A stretch of DNA of 64,000 nt from Parus major (lineage: Eukaryota; Chordata; Aves; Passeriformes; Paridae): assembly GCF_001522545.3 (NCBI RefSeq), contig NC_031774.1, positions 16,492,296-16,556,295 of the forward strand, given 5' to 3'. Made by a program: the position numbers and the translations under genes. The notes under the pieces are model-generated. The model had not been told where the DNA came from. It worked only from the letters and a program-made list of their open reading frames with translations, and made no database searches. Each line of letters starts with the position of its first letter. Within the stretch, counting starts at the first letter, position 1. Shown piece by piece: positions 41,501 through 51,576 of the stretch.

Positions 41501-44500
41501 ATAAATACACCTCCATTCCTCTGTTTGAAGCTCTGCATTACAACCTAAAGAATGAGAAAACAGAGTTACAGGAAAGGGGTTTGTTAAGCCCATTCATCTG
41601 AAAAGAACACCTGGCATATCTTAATAGAAACCCGGAAGCAGGGATGCAAGGTTAAGTAAGTGCTTCAAGGTTAGAATTAGTGGGTTGCTTTGGCTCACTC
41701 AGCCAGTGATCTGCTCCATCAGGATTAACTTGTTGCTATACTAACTGCAGACTGTTTAAGGCAAGTTTGAGGCACACAACCCACCTGTGCTAACTAGAAC
41801 TGCTACTAGTTCTTAAATTTCATACAAATCATTTGATATACTTCTGACCAACCCTACACATTTATTTCCCAAAGGAACAGAGACGCATTTTTTTTCTATA
41901 CAGCAGCTATACAAATACTGAGCAGAGCAGACTTCTAGAGGCAAGGCCTTGAGACACAGGCATATTGTCAACACTTAAAGCAGTAAATAAATAAATCACT
42001 TCAGAAAAGTTTAGATGTTGCCAGTACTCATCTGTTTCCAATCTTCTTATGGCCAGCAGCCGGTGTAATTGAACCCAGACAATAATTCATTTGTTTTGAA
42101 TTCATGTACAGGTGAGAACTGCTACACTGTGTTATCTCTCAGCCTTACCTGCCCTATGGCCATCTGAGAATGTATGATTACAGATGCACCACTGCTGGTA
42201 TGAGCAGCCATAAAACAGTGGGTAGGAGGCTCTGATAGCACAAGGAAAAAGCCTGCCACAATTCTGTCATGCTTCCTGAAGGTCAGTTAGTAGTGTAATG
42301 ACTTTTTGTGGCACTATCGTAAGTCTAATATAACATGAACTCTGTTCACGTTCAATTATGAAACAGGCCTTGAAGAGAGAGGAGAAGTCTACTTTTCTGT
42401 TTAGGAGAGAGAATACAAATACTACCAAGGTTAGAAGCAGGAACTTCTCCAAATTCCTTAATAGCTAAGAACACTTGGGAAGAACACAGTTCTTACACAA
42501 AAGACAAATTCTCCATTTTAAAGGTGATGTTAGACATCTTGCCTGAGAGCTGCGAGTCGTTGTTTTCCAAACATAAGAATGTTTCTGGTTATGTTTTCCT
42601 CATCCTCTGCATTAGGAGCATCCAAGCTGACCGGCCTCTTCGATGGGAGACACAGCACAGTCAAACTGCTATGCTTCAGCAAAACATTGATAGCTTGAAA
42701 GTCATTTTGAGTCAAGGCTATGCTTCTTAAGAGACAGCTACAGATAGCTTCTAAACACTGCTCTCACCCTGGCATACACATTCCTGCTACTACCTTGTAT
42801 TGCTGCAGGTCAGTTGGGAGACAAACAACCAAAAGCAAGATGGTTTTATCCAAAGGCTAAGTCATGCCAGCTTTACTACAAGCAATAGTGCCAGCAGAAG
42901 ACATGACCAGGTATAGAGCAAGTTCACCCATTTACTGTCTAAACACACTTTAGTTGGCATAAAGCAACCAAATGACCCACTTACCTTTTCTATTGCTAAA
43001 ACAGCATGCAAGCATGATGCAAAGACTACACTACATTCTTGAACCCTGCTGTCAGGAAACAGAAAGAAACTGCTTGAAAGATAGGGAAAATCAAAACGAA
43101 TACTAGTGTCTCTACCGTAAAAATGGTAGAGATAGAGGAAAATATGCACATAAAGGCAATCAGTGCCTCCATTCTTGCCTTTGTGAAAGAGCTTTTACAG
43201 TACTTATAATACTTACTCGTATCAGTAAATTAAACCACTACTTTTACCTCCCAGCAGGACAGATACTCATGTTACACCTCTACAGGATAGATTAGCCATT
43301 TGCCATGCAGATCATGATCTTCATGAAGTAAAACACCAAATCCATCCTCCAGCTCTCCCTAATCTCTCAGCTGGCTCTTAAGCACATCAGGGAAGAGGGC
43401 AAAAGAAAGGCAGGCAGGTTGCACAGCAACGCATTAGAGTGGTCTGTTTTCCCATCCTCACACTGTTGATCTGTCTATATAAATCCCTTCATTTGGTTAA
43501 ACTATTTAGGGTGCTACAATAGAGCTGAAAGCTCCAGCTCCACCCAAGTAATCTGAAGGAGCTCGTTGGTGATATTGTTTACAAACTCACTGCACAACTA
43601 ATCCAAAGAGACTACAATAAAATACTGAACTCCTTTACAAAATGTTAGGATGGCTTCACTTTTGGTCTCAAACCAACCTGTTGAAGGCTGCAGAACAAGG
43701 AGCTTTTTGTTTACTGATGTGCTAACATGCTGTTATGAAGAAAAACAGGAGTGCGTGCTGTCCTTCCACAAGATCTGTTTGATCAGAAGAAAGAAGTGCC
43801 TGTCTGTCATGTTGAAGATCATGAATGGCACAAAGGCAGTTTAGGAGTGTTGTGTCTTGGGACATCCTGCTGTGATTAGATATCTAAAGGCAGAGACCAG
43901 TGACCTAATGATATTTTAAAACTTTGTAGAGTACATTTTCTAATATTCTGTACAGTAAGTGGTCCATAGAACTGACTTCTTCCTCTGCTATGCCACCACA
44001 GATTTGCACCTGTAACAACACTTCTCAGGAAACAGCAGGGTGTCACAGGCTTTACTGTAATCCACTAATCCATTAACTCCTTGTCCTCACAAGAGAAGAG
44101 AAATAAGAGCACAAAAGCAGCTTTCAAATCCAGATGTAATAAATTGCAAAAATTTAATACAAGTTTAATGATTTTAGATGCTTACCGTGGCTATTTCTTT
44201 CTAACTGAGCACCACAAGTTAAGAGAAAATTTGGGAAGTAACCAGGTAACAGCATCTAGACCAGATTTTTCCCCAAAATAACTGAAAGCTTACTGGAAGT
44301 TCATATCCAAGTGACTTTGTGACATACAGAACATATATCTGGCAGTTTAGGTGGCAAAACGACATTGACTCCTATGAAAAGAGAAGCTTTAAGCCAAGAA
44401 GATATGTAAACAGTAAGTGCAGGGTTAGGCTTGTACATAAAGCAGCTCTTCCTCCTTCCTCAACTGAGCAGCACCCACGTAGTCATTTCCTTGACCAGTC

Positions 44501-47500
44501 TTTTCACACTGGTAGAGCTACACTCCCTTCAACAAGATAAGGCAGTATTTGCACTGATTTACTACAAGTCACTGTGGACTCTCTACTACCTTTGTTCATG
44601 TTCAAACAGAAGAACAATTTGAGGCCTATCCTAGTTTAGTCATCACTGCTAAACCACTGTTTCAGGGACCTTAAAATTCTTTCAAGCTCATTAATTGATG
44701 CAGATATGTAATAATCTGTGCAATAGTCCTTAATTTCCTCTTATCAGTTCTGATGAGCAGTTTTTATCCAAAGGATTTCAAATTAAGCAGTCCAGGGTAT
44801 CTAATGGAGAGATTGGATGTCACATGAAAGATTCTAGCTCTTTACTATCTCTCCTCCAATTACTCTCTCCTAAGCCAAACCTGCACAAATTAAACAAGCG
44901 TAAAAAAACCACACCCAAACAAAAAAAGCAACCAAAAAATCCCAGCCCCTCAGAGCCAGGGGATGATAGAGCAAGCCAAGACAGAGAAGCCATTGGAAGA
45001 ACAGCAGTTTTGTTCTAGAGATCCTCCTCAGACTAATCTCATGCTAATTGTGTTTTCCTTAAATCACTCTCCTGCAAATAGTAGCAAGTGATGCAAGACT
45101 TAGTGCTTATTATAGCTCTAAGCAGCACGTTTGTAGGGCTGTTTTTTTAGGACAGAAACTGACCATATTAGATGTGCTGCCACAGCCTTGCAAAAGCAAT
45201 AGGAGAGCAAACCAAGATGCCTTGTCTTCCAATTTCTTCAAAAAGGTAAGTAATCTAAGAATACATGTAAAAAAAGTCTCTTACTGTCCAGAGAAGTATT
45301 TCAAGTCCTACTTTAGCACTACACACAATGCAAACAAGAACTCGCATCTCAGAGGAGCAATGCAGTAGCTTTAGCCTACACAGTGAAAGCTTGTTACTGA
45401 CATATAATAATTACTTACAGCTAACTAAGCCAAGCTGTATGTGCTCAACTCGCTCGCTCTATGTTTAGTTTGTTTCACTGGGTGGCTGTTCTTACAGATA
45501 ACAACTCTGCACATACCCATGTAGTCATTTAATCCATGTATATGCCCCTCCCACCTACACCTGCAAGGCACTTCATAACCTACCATCCATTCAAACAGAG
45601 TGAGCATCATATGGTGAATTTAATGAACCATCTTTATTCAATCCCCACTTGCTGATCTTTAACCTGATACACCAGTCCTAACGCAGCAAAGCAAAGATAC
45701 AGTCTGAGAGGTTCAACTTTGGGACACTATCCCTTGTCCAGTACAATGAAAATTTAATGTGTTCAGTTCTATGAGAAGAGATAGACTTTTGTTTATTATA
45801 TAAGTTGCATTCTATTTAAGGAAAAAGTATGGCCTGAGGAAAAATAAGTAGTAATTTAGAAGAAAACATACAAAGAAACATTTGGAGACTGGGGCAAAAC
45901 TGAAAAGGTAGGACAGTTACTTAGCATGGGAAATTACGAACTGTCTTGTCCTCCAAACCTGTGACAAAAGCAGCTTTTGCCTCTGTGTATTTCATCAACC
46001 CAAGAGGAACTGGATTCCCAATTTTACTGTGGAGCATGGGGTTACCAGTAACACATTTAATACTGTAATAGAAACTGTTTCCACATTACAGCCTGCAAAT
46101 GGAAGGAGAAATGCAAGCTTTCCTGGTTTTCAGGGTGAATAGTAGATAGCACTGCTGCTGCAGCAGAATAGGTTGAGTGACAAATGACTTAAAAGTATTT
46201 CATTGTGAGATAAGCATAAAGCTGTACTCAAAAAAATGAAAACAGACTCCTGATGATGTATCTGTCAGCTAAGACAGCTAGAGAGTTTATAAAGCACCAT
46301 CAGCATAAGCAAAATAGCTTCAGCAGCTCTGCAGTACATACACATGAAAAGATAACATACTATTTAAGAATAAATATTTCTTGCAGGAGTCCATATGCTT
46401 ATAACACAAGCAGATCTTGTTAGGTTTTAGTTCATGAGGCACATAATCCTTGCAGTGAGTGACAAGGACTCCTGACCTGAACTCCTAAGTTTGAGTAGCA
46501 CTTCACCAGACCACAGGGTTCAGACCTTTCAGCTCCACTCCACCACAATCTTTTTGTACAGCATAGCCACACCTAACTATTTTCTCAGTCACACCAACCA
46601 AGCACTAATTAACTGGGCTATCCTAATCAAGTACTGCAGTTTGGCTTTCAACCTGTAGCCTCCTTGTCTCTTCCCTGGTGTCTATGAAAGATAAGCTAAA
46701 AACCTACTTACTGTAGTAATTAATATATGTTACAAAACAATCCAAATGAGCAAGTCTCTAGAAAGTCCATACATCTACTGGCAAATTGACAGACATCTAA
46801 AAGGGTTATTTTCTATAAAATACTTTTATCTGCCATCTGCACTAGGACCTCCATATGCAAAATGCAAAGCCTACAATAAGAAGCTGCCCTGAAACAAAGT
46901 TCTGGAGAGCTATAAGAAACTGAAGGATAATCCATTTCCTTGCATTATCATATTTTGAAAATTCACTTGATCTTTGTATGAATAAAGAACACTTCATTTT
47001 GAAAGAAGACATTCAATATGACAGCTTCACAAAGACTAGAGCAAAGTCAAAGTGCTAAGAAGCCTCTCTTGGCCTTGAAATATTTTACAGTTGCTGCTAC
47101 AAGTAGTGTGCCAACTGTTTTTAATGAAAAACATCACAGGGTTTTGAGAAATCAGTGTACTTTAAAACAGTCTGCTTTAAAAATTACATCTGACATAGAA
47201 GTATTTAAGACAAAAATCAAGAAGCTTAATAGATAAACCACGTGCCAAAAATATGTCTAAACAACACAGAAGTGACAACCAAGCTTTTAAGTATTAAAGA
47301 CAGGCTGGTAGAGCTAGATGTGTGTTCACAATCAGCTACAGTTGTAAGCACTGAAAACTGCTACCAAGTAAGACTTATGTGAAGCCTGTAGCAGACTGGT
47401 ATAAAGACAGGCAAGACAGGCATCACCCCCAAACCAGTAATACATCCAACCTGTAAAAGAAACCTGCATTATTTAGTGCTGCAGACATCGTAGATACAAA

Positions 47501-50347
47501 TGTCCAAAAAATAAATACTGATGTAAGGAGATCAAGCATTTCCAAAGGTAGACAGTCAAAATTTACATAAGTACCCCCAGAAGTTTAGGATACTTGAATT
47601 ATTTGAAATCATATGCTGTGCATCCACCTGAACACAGTCAGCACACAACAACTGCACTTTCATTTTTCAGCAGGATCTATAATGTAGAACCTTTATCTGT
47701 GCAGAGTCTTTCAGAATACCCCTCCATACACACCACGTTTCACCATTACTCATAATCTGGAAAGGCTATTGGCAAACTAAAAGCACCAGGCCTTTGTGTC
47801 AGTATTAAAAATAGATACAAGAGTCCAACAAAGCAAAAATTTGGACTGAAATTAAGAAAGCCAGCAGAACTTTACATGTCACTGCAACTACCAGATATTT
47901 AGTCCAATTTCAAGGCTAGAAATAGAGGTCAAGAGCTACACATGGTATCTAGCCTCCCTCCCTTCTCAGGAAAGGGACGCTTGCTTTCTTTGCTGAGTCA
48001 AATGATGCTGTTCACCTCAACAGCTGCTATTTTGTTTTTGACAACATCTAGCTCCTCACTGAAGAGGCAAAGAGGGAGCTTTAGCCAACAGGGCTGCCTG
48101 CAAAGCCCAGGGTCTCCAGAGAGTACTTTTGTGAATACCGCAGGAATTATTTTTCTGAATCTTACTCTATGTACACTAGCCCATGGGGTTAGCTGGCAGC
48201 ACTCAGATCCACTAAAGGCTCAAATGCCATTCACAGCTATTTGGAAGCTTCATACATCACCTGCTAGTGGGAACACCAGCTCTTGTGCAGCTGTGTAGAA
48301 GATGCTGGTATTTTTTCATTATGAAGACAAGAAAGATATACAAGTAATTACAGCTCCCAAACATCCGTCTGGACAGAGACAAAACATTAGAGAGATACCA
48401 CAGTTTTTTTAAAGAGTCGAAGTGTTAACATTTTATTTGTATCACCAGTAAGTTACAACTTTGTGTCTCCTGCAGATAAAGAGAGCATGAGAGGTTTGTT
48501 ATCCCATCTGGACCGAGGTAGCTTCAACTCTGTTCCCACACTGCCTACTAGGGAAATAAGACCTAATTTGTAAAATCCTACAACTTTAAATTTTGTAATT
48601 CCACATTGAACACAGCTTACAAAATTAAGATCCTGAATGTTTTTCTTGTATTTACTTTTAGTGAATTCCACTGAAAACAAGAGCAGACAAAGTTAAGCAA
48701 CCGCAAGACATAAGACACTGATGAATCAAATCATACTGCTTCTAGCTAAATCAACGAAAACAATGATTAAAAAAATAATTGTGAATTGTATTGGCTAGTC
48801 ATCAAGTCTTAACTGCTATGACACCAAGGGGAACTACGTTACACACGTAGCTTGCACAGAACATCAGGACACTGGAAAATGCTCACTAAACAGCAAGGCC
48901 AACAAGACAAAGCACAAGAGCATTTGCGTAATTTTGAGCTGCTACACTGCACATTTTATAAGCCATCTTCAACACACACCAAAGTGAAGTGTAAAGCAAC
49001 TTAAGGACCTGCAACTCTGTTTTGAGAAAGAAAAACCACCCCATTCAAACAGCTTCTGCTCTAAGGAAGATTATAAACCTTGAATTTTACATATAAAGCC
49101 CCTGTTCACATGTCTAGAAGTCCAAATTGCCTGATTTTAAAGACACTGTATTTAAATGGTCTCATTTTACCAGTATAATTATTTGCCAGGTTTTTTGTAT
49201 TACAAGCCATCAATATGAAGTTTTCCAAGCCAATGTAGTTAAATAATCCCAATGCAAGCCCAGTTAGAACAATATAATTTGCAATAAAAAATTATCCAAA
49301 TCTATTTATATCTTTAGAGAGAAGACCTTACCATTCCTCCATTGCTTTTAAAATAGCCTCAAGTGATCTACAGAGACACACAGGTGGACAAAATAGAGCT
49401 GTTTCATCACACCAGCCGCAGCGACCTTAGCCCTTCCCCAGGCAATTCCTGCCACATCACACACTTAGATCTCTAACTCTGATTAATATTAAACTATTGT
49501 ATGCAATTCTCGGACAAAAAGGAAGACTGAGCAGTGAGGTGTGCCCCCACACATACCCCTTCCCCCGAGACCAAGCAGCAGCAGATTTGTACTCCTCCTC
49601 TCCCGCTGCACACTCACAGACATACTCCCTCCCATGTCTTGGGGTGGGCACTTACTCGCACCCTCCTCCATCCCGTTCTTAATTACCCTGATCCAAAGCG
49701 CTGATTTCCGTCAAAGCAGAATCTTAAAGCCAATTTAAGCCAAGCCTAGGCATACGCACTGAGGGCCCTGCTCTCAGGCGCCTACAGAGGCCTGTTTTCC
49801 ATCAGTGACGTGATGAGCCGAGAGCCGCTCAGGGATCTGGAAGGAGCCCAGGGACGCCTCTCCCTGCCCCGCCGCACACCCACCCGCGCCCCGGCACCGC
49901 TCCGGCGCATCGCGAACAACGGCGGCACCGACCCCCGGCACCCCCTCCGCCGGGGCGGCCACCGCCACACTCAAGGACGGGGGAAGGGGATGACAGGGGT
50001 GGTGAAGGGGGAGGGAAACACCCCAAACCCACCCACCCAAAACGCACAAACCCATGGGCAAATGCTTCATGCTGCCCCCCCCTCCCCACCGCGCCGCCCC
50101 CCCCGAGCGCGTCGCCATTTCGTGAGACAGGAGCGCTCCGAGCTGCCCGCTGCGGGGATCAGGGGGAAGAGGGGAGCACCGGGGAGGGGATTGAGGGGTG
50201 AAGCCCCGGCCCCACGGGGCATCAGCCCATGGCGACGGCCGGCGCGGCCCAGCCCAGGCCCCGGCCCCGGCGCCACTCACAGTTGCGGATATCGGAGATG
50301 AAGACCGCCAGGCCTCGCATGCCATCGCCCTTCGACACCGCAGGCAT
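8483..50347 (-). CDS. AP2A2: AP-2 complex subunit alpha-2 (complete coding region, 22 exons)
   Basis: Alpha-2 large subunit of the AP-2 adaptor, which binds PtdIns(4,5)P2, cargo and clathrin at the plasma membrane during endocytosis. Exons read from 50347 down to 8483; lengths sum to 2814 bases, giving 937 residues plus TAA (human 939). Domains: HEAT-repeat trunk about 1-620; flexible hinge about 620-700, rich in Lys, Pro and Ala; appendage (ear) about 700-937. Conserved landmarks: Arg21, which lines the acidic dileucine pocket; the basic PIP2 cluster Lys55-Lys56-Lys57-Tyr58 and Lys61; and Trp839 in F-F-Q-R-W-K-Q-L-S, the DPF/W-binding Trp840 of mouse alpha-C. The start ATG at 50347 lies in a CpG island and gives the family N-terminus [12 protein letters not shown]2A2 rather than AP2A1 is supported by the [18 protein letters not shown] region and by synteny. 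Intron 17 is U12-type. Confidence 0.97.
9305..9439 (-). CDS. AP2A2: AP2A2 exon 21 (residues 868-912, ear)
   Basis: Acceptor tcacag, donor gtatct from 9304, phase 0. Encodes [14 protein letters not shown] through R-L-E-P-N-L-Q-A-Q; fully conserved with mammals. Confidence 0.97.
9990..10494 (+). mobile_element. ERVL-type solo LTR, degraded, antisense in AP2A2 intron 20
   Basis: The + strand follows the layout of a common avian ERVL-class LTR. A left part carries ggctggaatagagttaat, then a gttgctaacacagggatg block and a cactgagcaggggttacaca block. A U5-like right part carries caacccacacattttct, then ggctgtgtggtgcttagt and ggttaaaacatgac at its end. The middle looks shortened: the promoter/TATA segment expected in the family is not visible. 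No internal retroviral genes flank it, so it is a solo LTR. Its right end lies about 50 bases from the exon 20 donor. The left boundary is approximate and the family was named from memory. Confidence 0.75.
10544..10613 (-). CDS. AP2A2: AP2A2 exon 20 (residues 845-867, ear)
   Basis: Acceptor ttgcag, donor gtgggt from 10543, phase 0. Encodes [16 protein letters not shown] and ends I-T-K-A-K. Confidence 0.96.
10792..10908 (-). CDS. AP2A2: AP2A2 exon 19 (residues 806-843, ear)
   Basis: Acceptor tgcag, donor gtaaga from 10791. Encodes [11 protein letters not shown] through F-F-Q-R-W-K-Q-L-S. It includes Phe836 and Trp839, the platform-domain residues that bind DPF/W motifs of accessory proteins. 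Confidence 0.97.
11670..11793 (-). CDS. AP2A2: AP2A2 exon 18 (residues 765-804, ear)
   Basis: Encodes [15 protein letters not shown] through A-P-I-L-N-I-Q-F; donor gtaaaa from 11669. The 5' boundary at 11793 is inferred: it is the position that restores frame and family length after the U12-type intron, 12 bases past the branch-point A. Confidence 0.8.
11794..12589 (-). other. AP2A2 intron 17, U12-type (minor spliceosome)
   Basis: The 5' end reads ATATCCTTAA (12589-12580), matching the minor-spliceosome donor consensus. TTCCTTAAC at 11813-11805 matches the U12 branch-point consensus. The inferred last two bases are AT (11795-11794), giving AT...AT ends. Frame and length were checked: the exons on either side give DDLQ-S-S-LNLQTK where human has DDLQ-P-N-LNLQTK. 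Confidence 0.75.
12590..12679 (-). CDS. AP2A2: AP2A2 exon 17 (residues 735-763, ear)
   Basis: Acceptor ttccag before 12679. Encodes [12 protein letters not shown] through D-D-L-Q-S, then one base of a split codon. The donor is not GT but ATATCCTTAA, a U12-type 5' splice site. No GT donor nearby keeps frame with exon 18. Confidence 0.85.
13411..13493 (-). CDS. AP2A2: AP2A2 exon 16 (residues 707-733, ear)
   Basis: Acceptor cctag, donor gtaaga from 13410, phase 1. Encodes [13 protein letters not shown] through E-F-R-Q-N-L, the first strands of the appendage sandwich. Confidence 0.96.
16208..16371 (-). CDS. AP2A2: AP2A2 exon 15 (residues 652-705, hinge to ear)
   Basis: Acceptor cttag, donor gtaatt from 16207. 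Encodes [13 protein letters not shown], a Pro/Ala-rich linker, then L-L-V-D-V-F and D-D-N-F-A. This is the least conserved part of the protein and accounts for the two-residue difference from human. Confidence 0.95.
18280..18447 (-). CDS. AP2A2: AP2A2 exon 14 (residues 596-651, trunk end and hinge)
   Basis: Acceptor gtaag, donor gtgagt from 18279, phase 0. Encodes [13 protein letters not shown], then a lysine run (K-L-K-K-K-K-G-P) and the variable acidic/basic hinge. Confidence 0.96.
19250..19481 (-). CDS. AP2A2: AP2A2 exon 13 (residues 519-595)
   Basis: Acceptor ttaag before 19481, donor gtaggt from 19249, phase 0. Encodes [11 protein letters not shown] through [10 protein letters not shown], near the end of the trunk. 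It has Asn where human has His in the Q-F-H-L-L motif. Confidence 0.96.
19658..19755 (-). CDS. AP2A2: AP2A2 exon 12 (residues 486-517)
   Basis: Acceptor taacag, donor gtaaaa from 19657, leaving AG of a split Ser. Encodes [12 protein letters not shown] through I-A-G-D-P-R-S. Confidence 0.96.
20078..20260 (-). CDS. AP2A2: AP2A2 exon 11 (residues 425-485)
   Basis: Acceptor gctcag, donor gtgaga from 20077, phase 0. Encodes [11 protein letters not shown] through A-K-T-V-F-E in the C-terminal trunk. Confidence 0.97.
21486..21623 (-). CDS. AP2A2: AP2A2 exon 10 (residues 379-424)
   Basis: Acceptor tgcag, donor gtaagc from 21485, phase 0. Encodes [12 protein letters not shown] through Y-S-I-R-E-E-I. 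The two bird-specific-looking differences from human here are Gln in S-N-A-Q-Q and Asn in M-L-N-Y. Confidence 0.97.
22759..22927 (-). CDS. AP2A2: AP2A2 exon 9 (residues 323-378)
   Basis: Acceptor gtgcag, donor gtaaat from 22758, phase 0. Encodes [12 protein letters not shown] through V-I-N-A-L-K. Confidence 0.97.
23325..23475 (-). CDS. AP2A2: AP2A2 exon 8 (residues 273-321)
   Basis: Acceptor ctccag, donor gtgagc from 23324. Encodes (E)[11 protein letters not shown] through S-L-I-I-H-H-D and leaves AG for the next Ser codon. Confidence 0.96.
23965..24073 (-). CDS. AP2A2: AP2A2 exon 7 (residues 236-271)
   Basis: Acceptor tgcag, donor gtaatg from 23964, phase 1. Encodes [16 protein letters not shown] through Q-C-Y-P-P-P. 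Confidence 0.97.
25383..25484 (-). CDS. AP2A2: AP2A2 exon 6 (residues 202-235)
   Basis: Acceptor cctag, donor gtgagt from 25382, phase 0 at both ends. Encodes [12 protein letters not shown] onward to R-L-S-R. It was missed by simple open-frame listing and found by matching the family sequence. Confidence 0.96.
26479..26608 (-). CDS. AP2A2: AP2A2 exon 5 (residues 159-201)
   Basis: Acceptor ttgcag, donor gtaaat from 26478, phase 0. Encodes [12 protein letters not shown] and ends N-D-Q-H-L; trunk HEAT repeats. Confidence 0.97.
28546..28739 (-). CDS. AP2A2: AP2A2 exon 4 (residues 94-157)
   Basis: Acceptor ag at 28741-28740, donor gtaggt from 28545, phase 2. Trunk HEAT repeats; begins [12 protein letters not shown] and is nearly identical to mammalian AP2A2. 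Confidence 0.97.
28740..36721 (-). other. AP2A2 introns 3 and 2
   Basis: Introns lie at 28740-29337 and 29481-36721. Intron 2 (7.2 kb) holds several chance open frames, the longest 133 codons at 30967-31368 on +, and A-rich tracts near 33938 and 34115. None resembles a known protein or repeat. Confidence 0.65.
29338..29480 (-). CDS. AP2A2: AP2A2 exon 3 (residues 47-93)
   Basis: Acceptor tttcag, donor gtgagt from 29337, phase 0. It carries [10 protein letters not shown], whose lysines (55-57, 61) form the alpha-subunit PIP2 site in AP-2 structures. Confidence 0.97.
36722..36790 (-). CDS. AP2A2: AP2A2 exon 2 (residues 24-45)
   Basis: Acceptor ttcag before 36790, donor gtaagtg from 36721. It encodes [12 protein letters not shown] followed by [10 protein letters not shown], a basic first trunk helix. 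Confidence 0.96.
36791..50280 (-). other. AP2A2 intron 1 (13.5 kb)
   Basis: The long first intron, typical of a gene with a CpG-island promoter. It contains an (AT)n tract at about 38352-38375 and otherwise unremarkable AT-rich sequence until the CpG island starts near 49.8 kb. No alternative first exon or RNA gene is supportable. Confidence 0.65.
38352..38375. repeat. (AT)n microsatellite
   Basis: About 12 uninterrupted AT units in AP2A2 intron 1. Confidence 0.9.
50281..50347 (-). CDS. AP2A2: AP2A2 exon 1 (residues 1-22 and part of Cys23)
   Basis: ATG at 50347-50345; donor gtgagt begins at 50280, phase 1. It encodes the N-terminal stretch ending [12 protein letters not shown], including Arg21 of the dileucine-motif site. 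Confidence 0.96.
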
Positions 50348-50561
50348 CTTGGCGCACGACCACGGCCGCCCTGGGACGCGACACGCCGAACCCCCGCAGC
50401 CGCCGCCCGCTCTCCCCGCGGGCTGCTTCAGGCCGCTCCGCCGCCGCCGCCTCCGCAGCGCGCAGGCGCCGCCGGGGCTCCCGCGCCCCCGCAGCCGCCG
50501 GGCGGGCGCTGCTCGGGCGCCACCTGCCGTGCGGAGGCGGGAGTGCCGCGGGTGCGCGGGG

Positions 50562-50580
50562 AGATGTGTATAAGAGACAG
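50562..50580 (+). other. Tn5/Nextera mosaic-end sequence (probable adapter artefact)
   Basis: The bases AGATGTGTATAAGAGACAG are an exact 19/19 match to the hyperactive Tn5 mosaic end used in Nextera libraries. Translations across it give the peptides MCIRDR, MYKRQ, SLIHI and LLYTS, which I recognise as frequent adapter-derived contaminants of protein databases. The reverse-complement half of a mate-pair junction is absent, and the bases to its left do not match the Nextera read-specific adapter arms. Confidence 0.95.
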
Positions 50581-51576
50581 GTCCCCGCCTGTCCCCCGGG
50601 ATGTGCCCGGGGTTGTGCCCCTGTTCCCGGACATCCCCCGTGCGACCCTGAGGCCCAAAAGGGCTGGCTGGCTGGAGGGCGGGCTCCGGGGATCGGCCGT
50701 GCCGCTGCTGGGACGCGATTTCCAGCAAGTGCCCGTAGGGGCAAACGGGCCCGGGCCGAGGTGGCAGGGCGGCGTCAGCCGCTGTGTCCGTGGGTGAATT
50801 CACTGCACGCTCTCTGCTCGGGAGCAGCCTAATCCCTTCCTCTCCTCGTGACCCTAATGGCCGAGAAGTTTGATGATTTTTGAAGGTGAAACACCGGGCT
50901 CCGCAGGCGCCTCAGAGGATGTAACTGCTTAGGGAGGAGAGGGACGGCTGATCTAGATACTGGAAAATTGCACTTCATCGCTAAGCAGTGAGCAGACTAT
51001 TGACCTGCAATCTTATTTCCAAAATATGAAGGGCAAGGTAGAGTAGTATCGTCCATAAGAACATGCTTTCCACAGGGTGGACTGAAGAAGGCTGTGCCCT
51101 GGTCTTCCTCCTCAAAAGGGACCCCAAAAAAGTGCACGGGATCTACTGCCCCTGCTCTGCACGGCCCCTGTGAGCACTGAGAAGCCCGGAGGCTGCTGTG
51201 TGCAGCTGCATCCTTAGACACATCCCCCTTGTGAGCCTGCCATCGCTTGTGTGAGTGGCGTAGTTGCTCTGTGTTCATGTAGAGATTCCCACTCCTGACT
51301 CCCTGGGCACGCAGGTGTGCAAACCCAGGGCCACTTGTTCCTCCTGATGGCTGTAAACATGCAGAGTGACATAGTCCTACACCGCATCTACTCCTGAGAC
51401 TGGAACACATTTCAAGGTTAAACTGCCTTAAACATGGCAAAGAGGTGGGACTGTGTAGAGTATTTAATATCTTCAGCTGAAAATAGGTTCAAATGGTCTC
51501 AAAACTGGCCTAGACTCCCTAGCCAAAAGTATGCTGGGGGCTTTAGTCGTGATGTAAGGGATTACAGTGGAGAATA

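Larger units (their letters stand above)
49790..50790 (-). promoter_or_regulatory. CpG island / AP2A2 promoter region
   Basis: Base composition changes sharply from AT-rich intron to GC-rich, CpG-dense sequence surrounding AP2A2 exon 1. The transcription start should lie a short distance above 50347 on the minus strand. No TATA box is evident, as expected for a housekeeping promoter. A gccatttcg element near 50113 resembles a YY1 site. The island contains an adapter-like 19-mer at 50562-50580, so sequence beyond it may be misjoined. Confidence 0.8.

Noticed and set aside
47942..48298. 118-codon open frame in AP2A2 intron 1
   Set aside because: No family resemblance and no splice sites in frame; treated as chance.
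8483..50347. AP2A1 instead of AP2A2
   Set aside because: The ear and hinge sequence follow AP2A2 ([12 protein letters not shown] and YGGTFQN), and the MUC6/CHID1 neighbours are those of AP2A2.
50198..50803. Long overlapping open frames (up to 199 codons) on both strands in the AP2A2 CpG island
   Set aside because: GC-rich sequence has few stop codons. The frames run through the non-coding side of exon 1 and through the adapter 19-mer, and none resembles a protein family.
50997..51440. 147-codon minus-strand open frame in the spacer
   Set aside because: Cys- and Ser-rich without a known motif; no promoter or splice evidence beyond lying near a CpG island.
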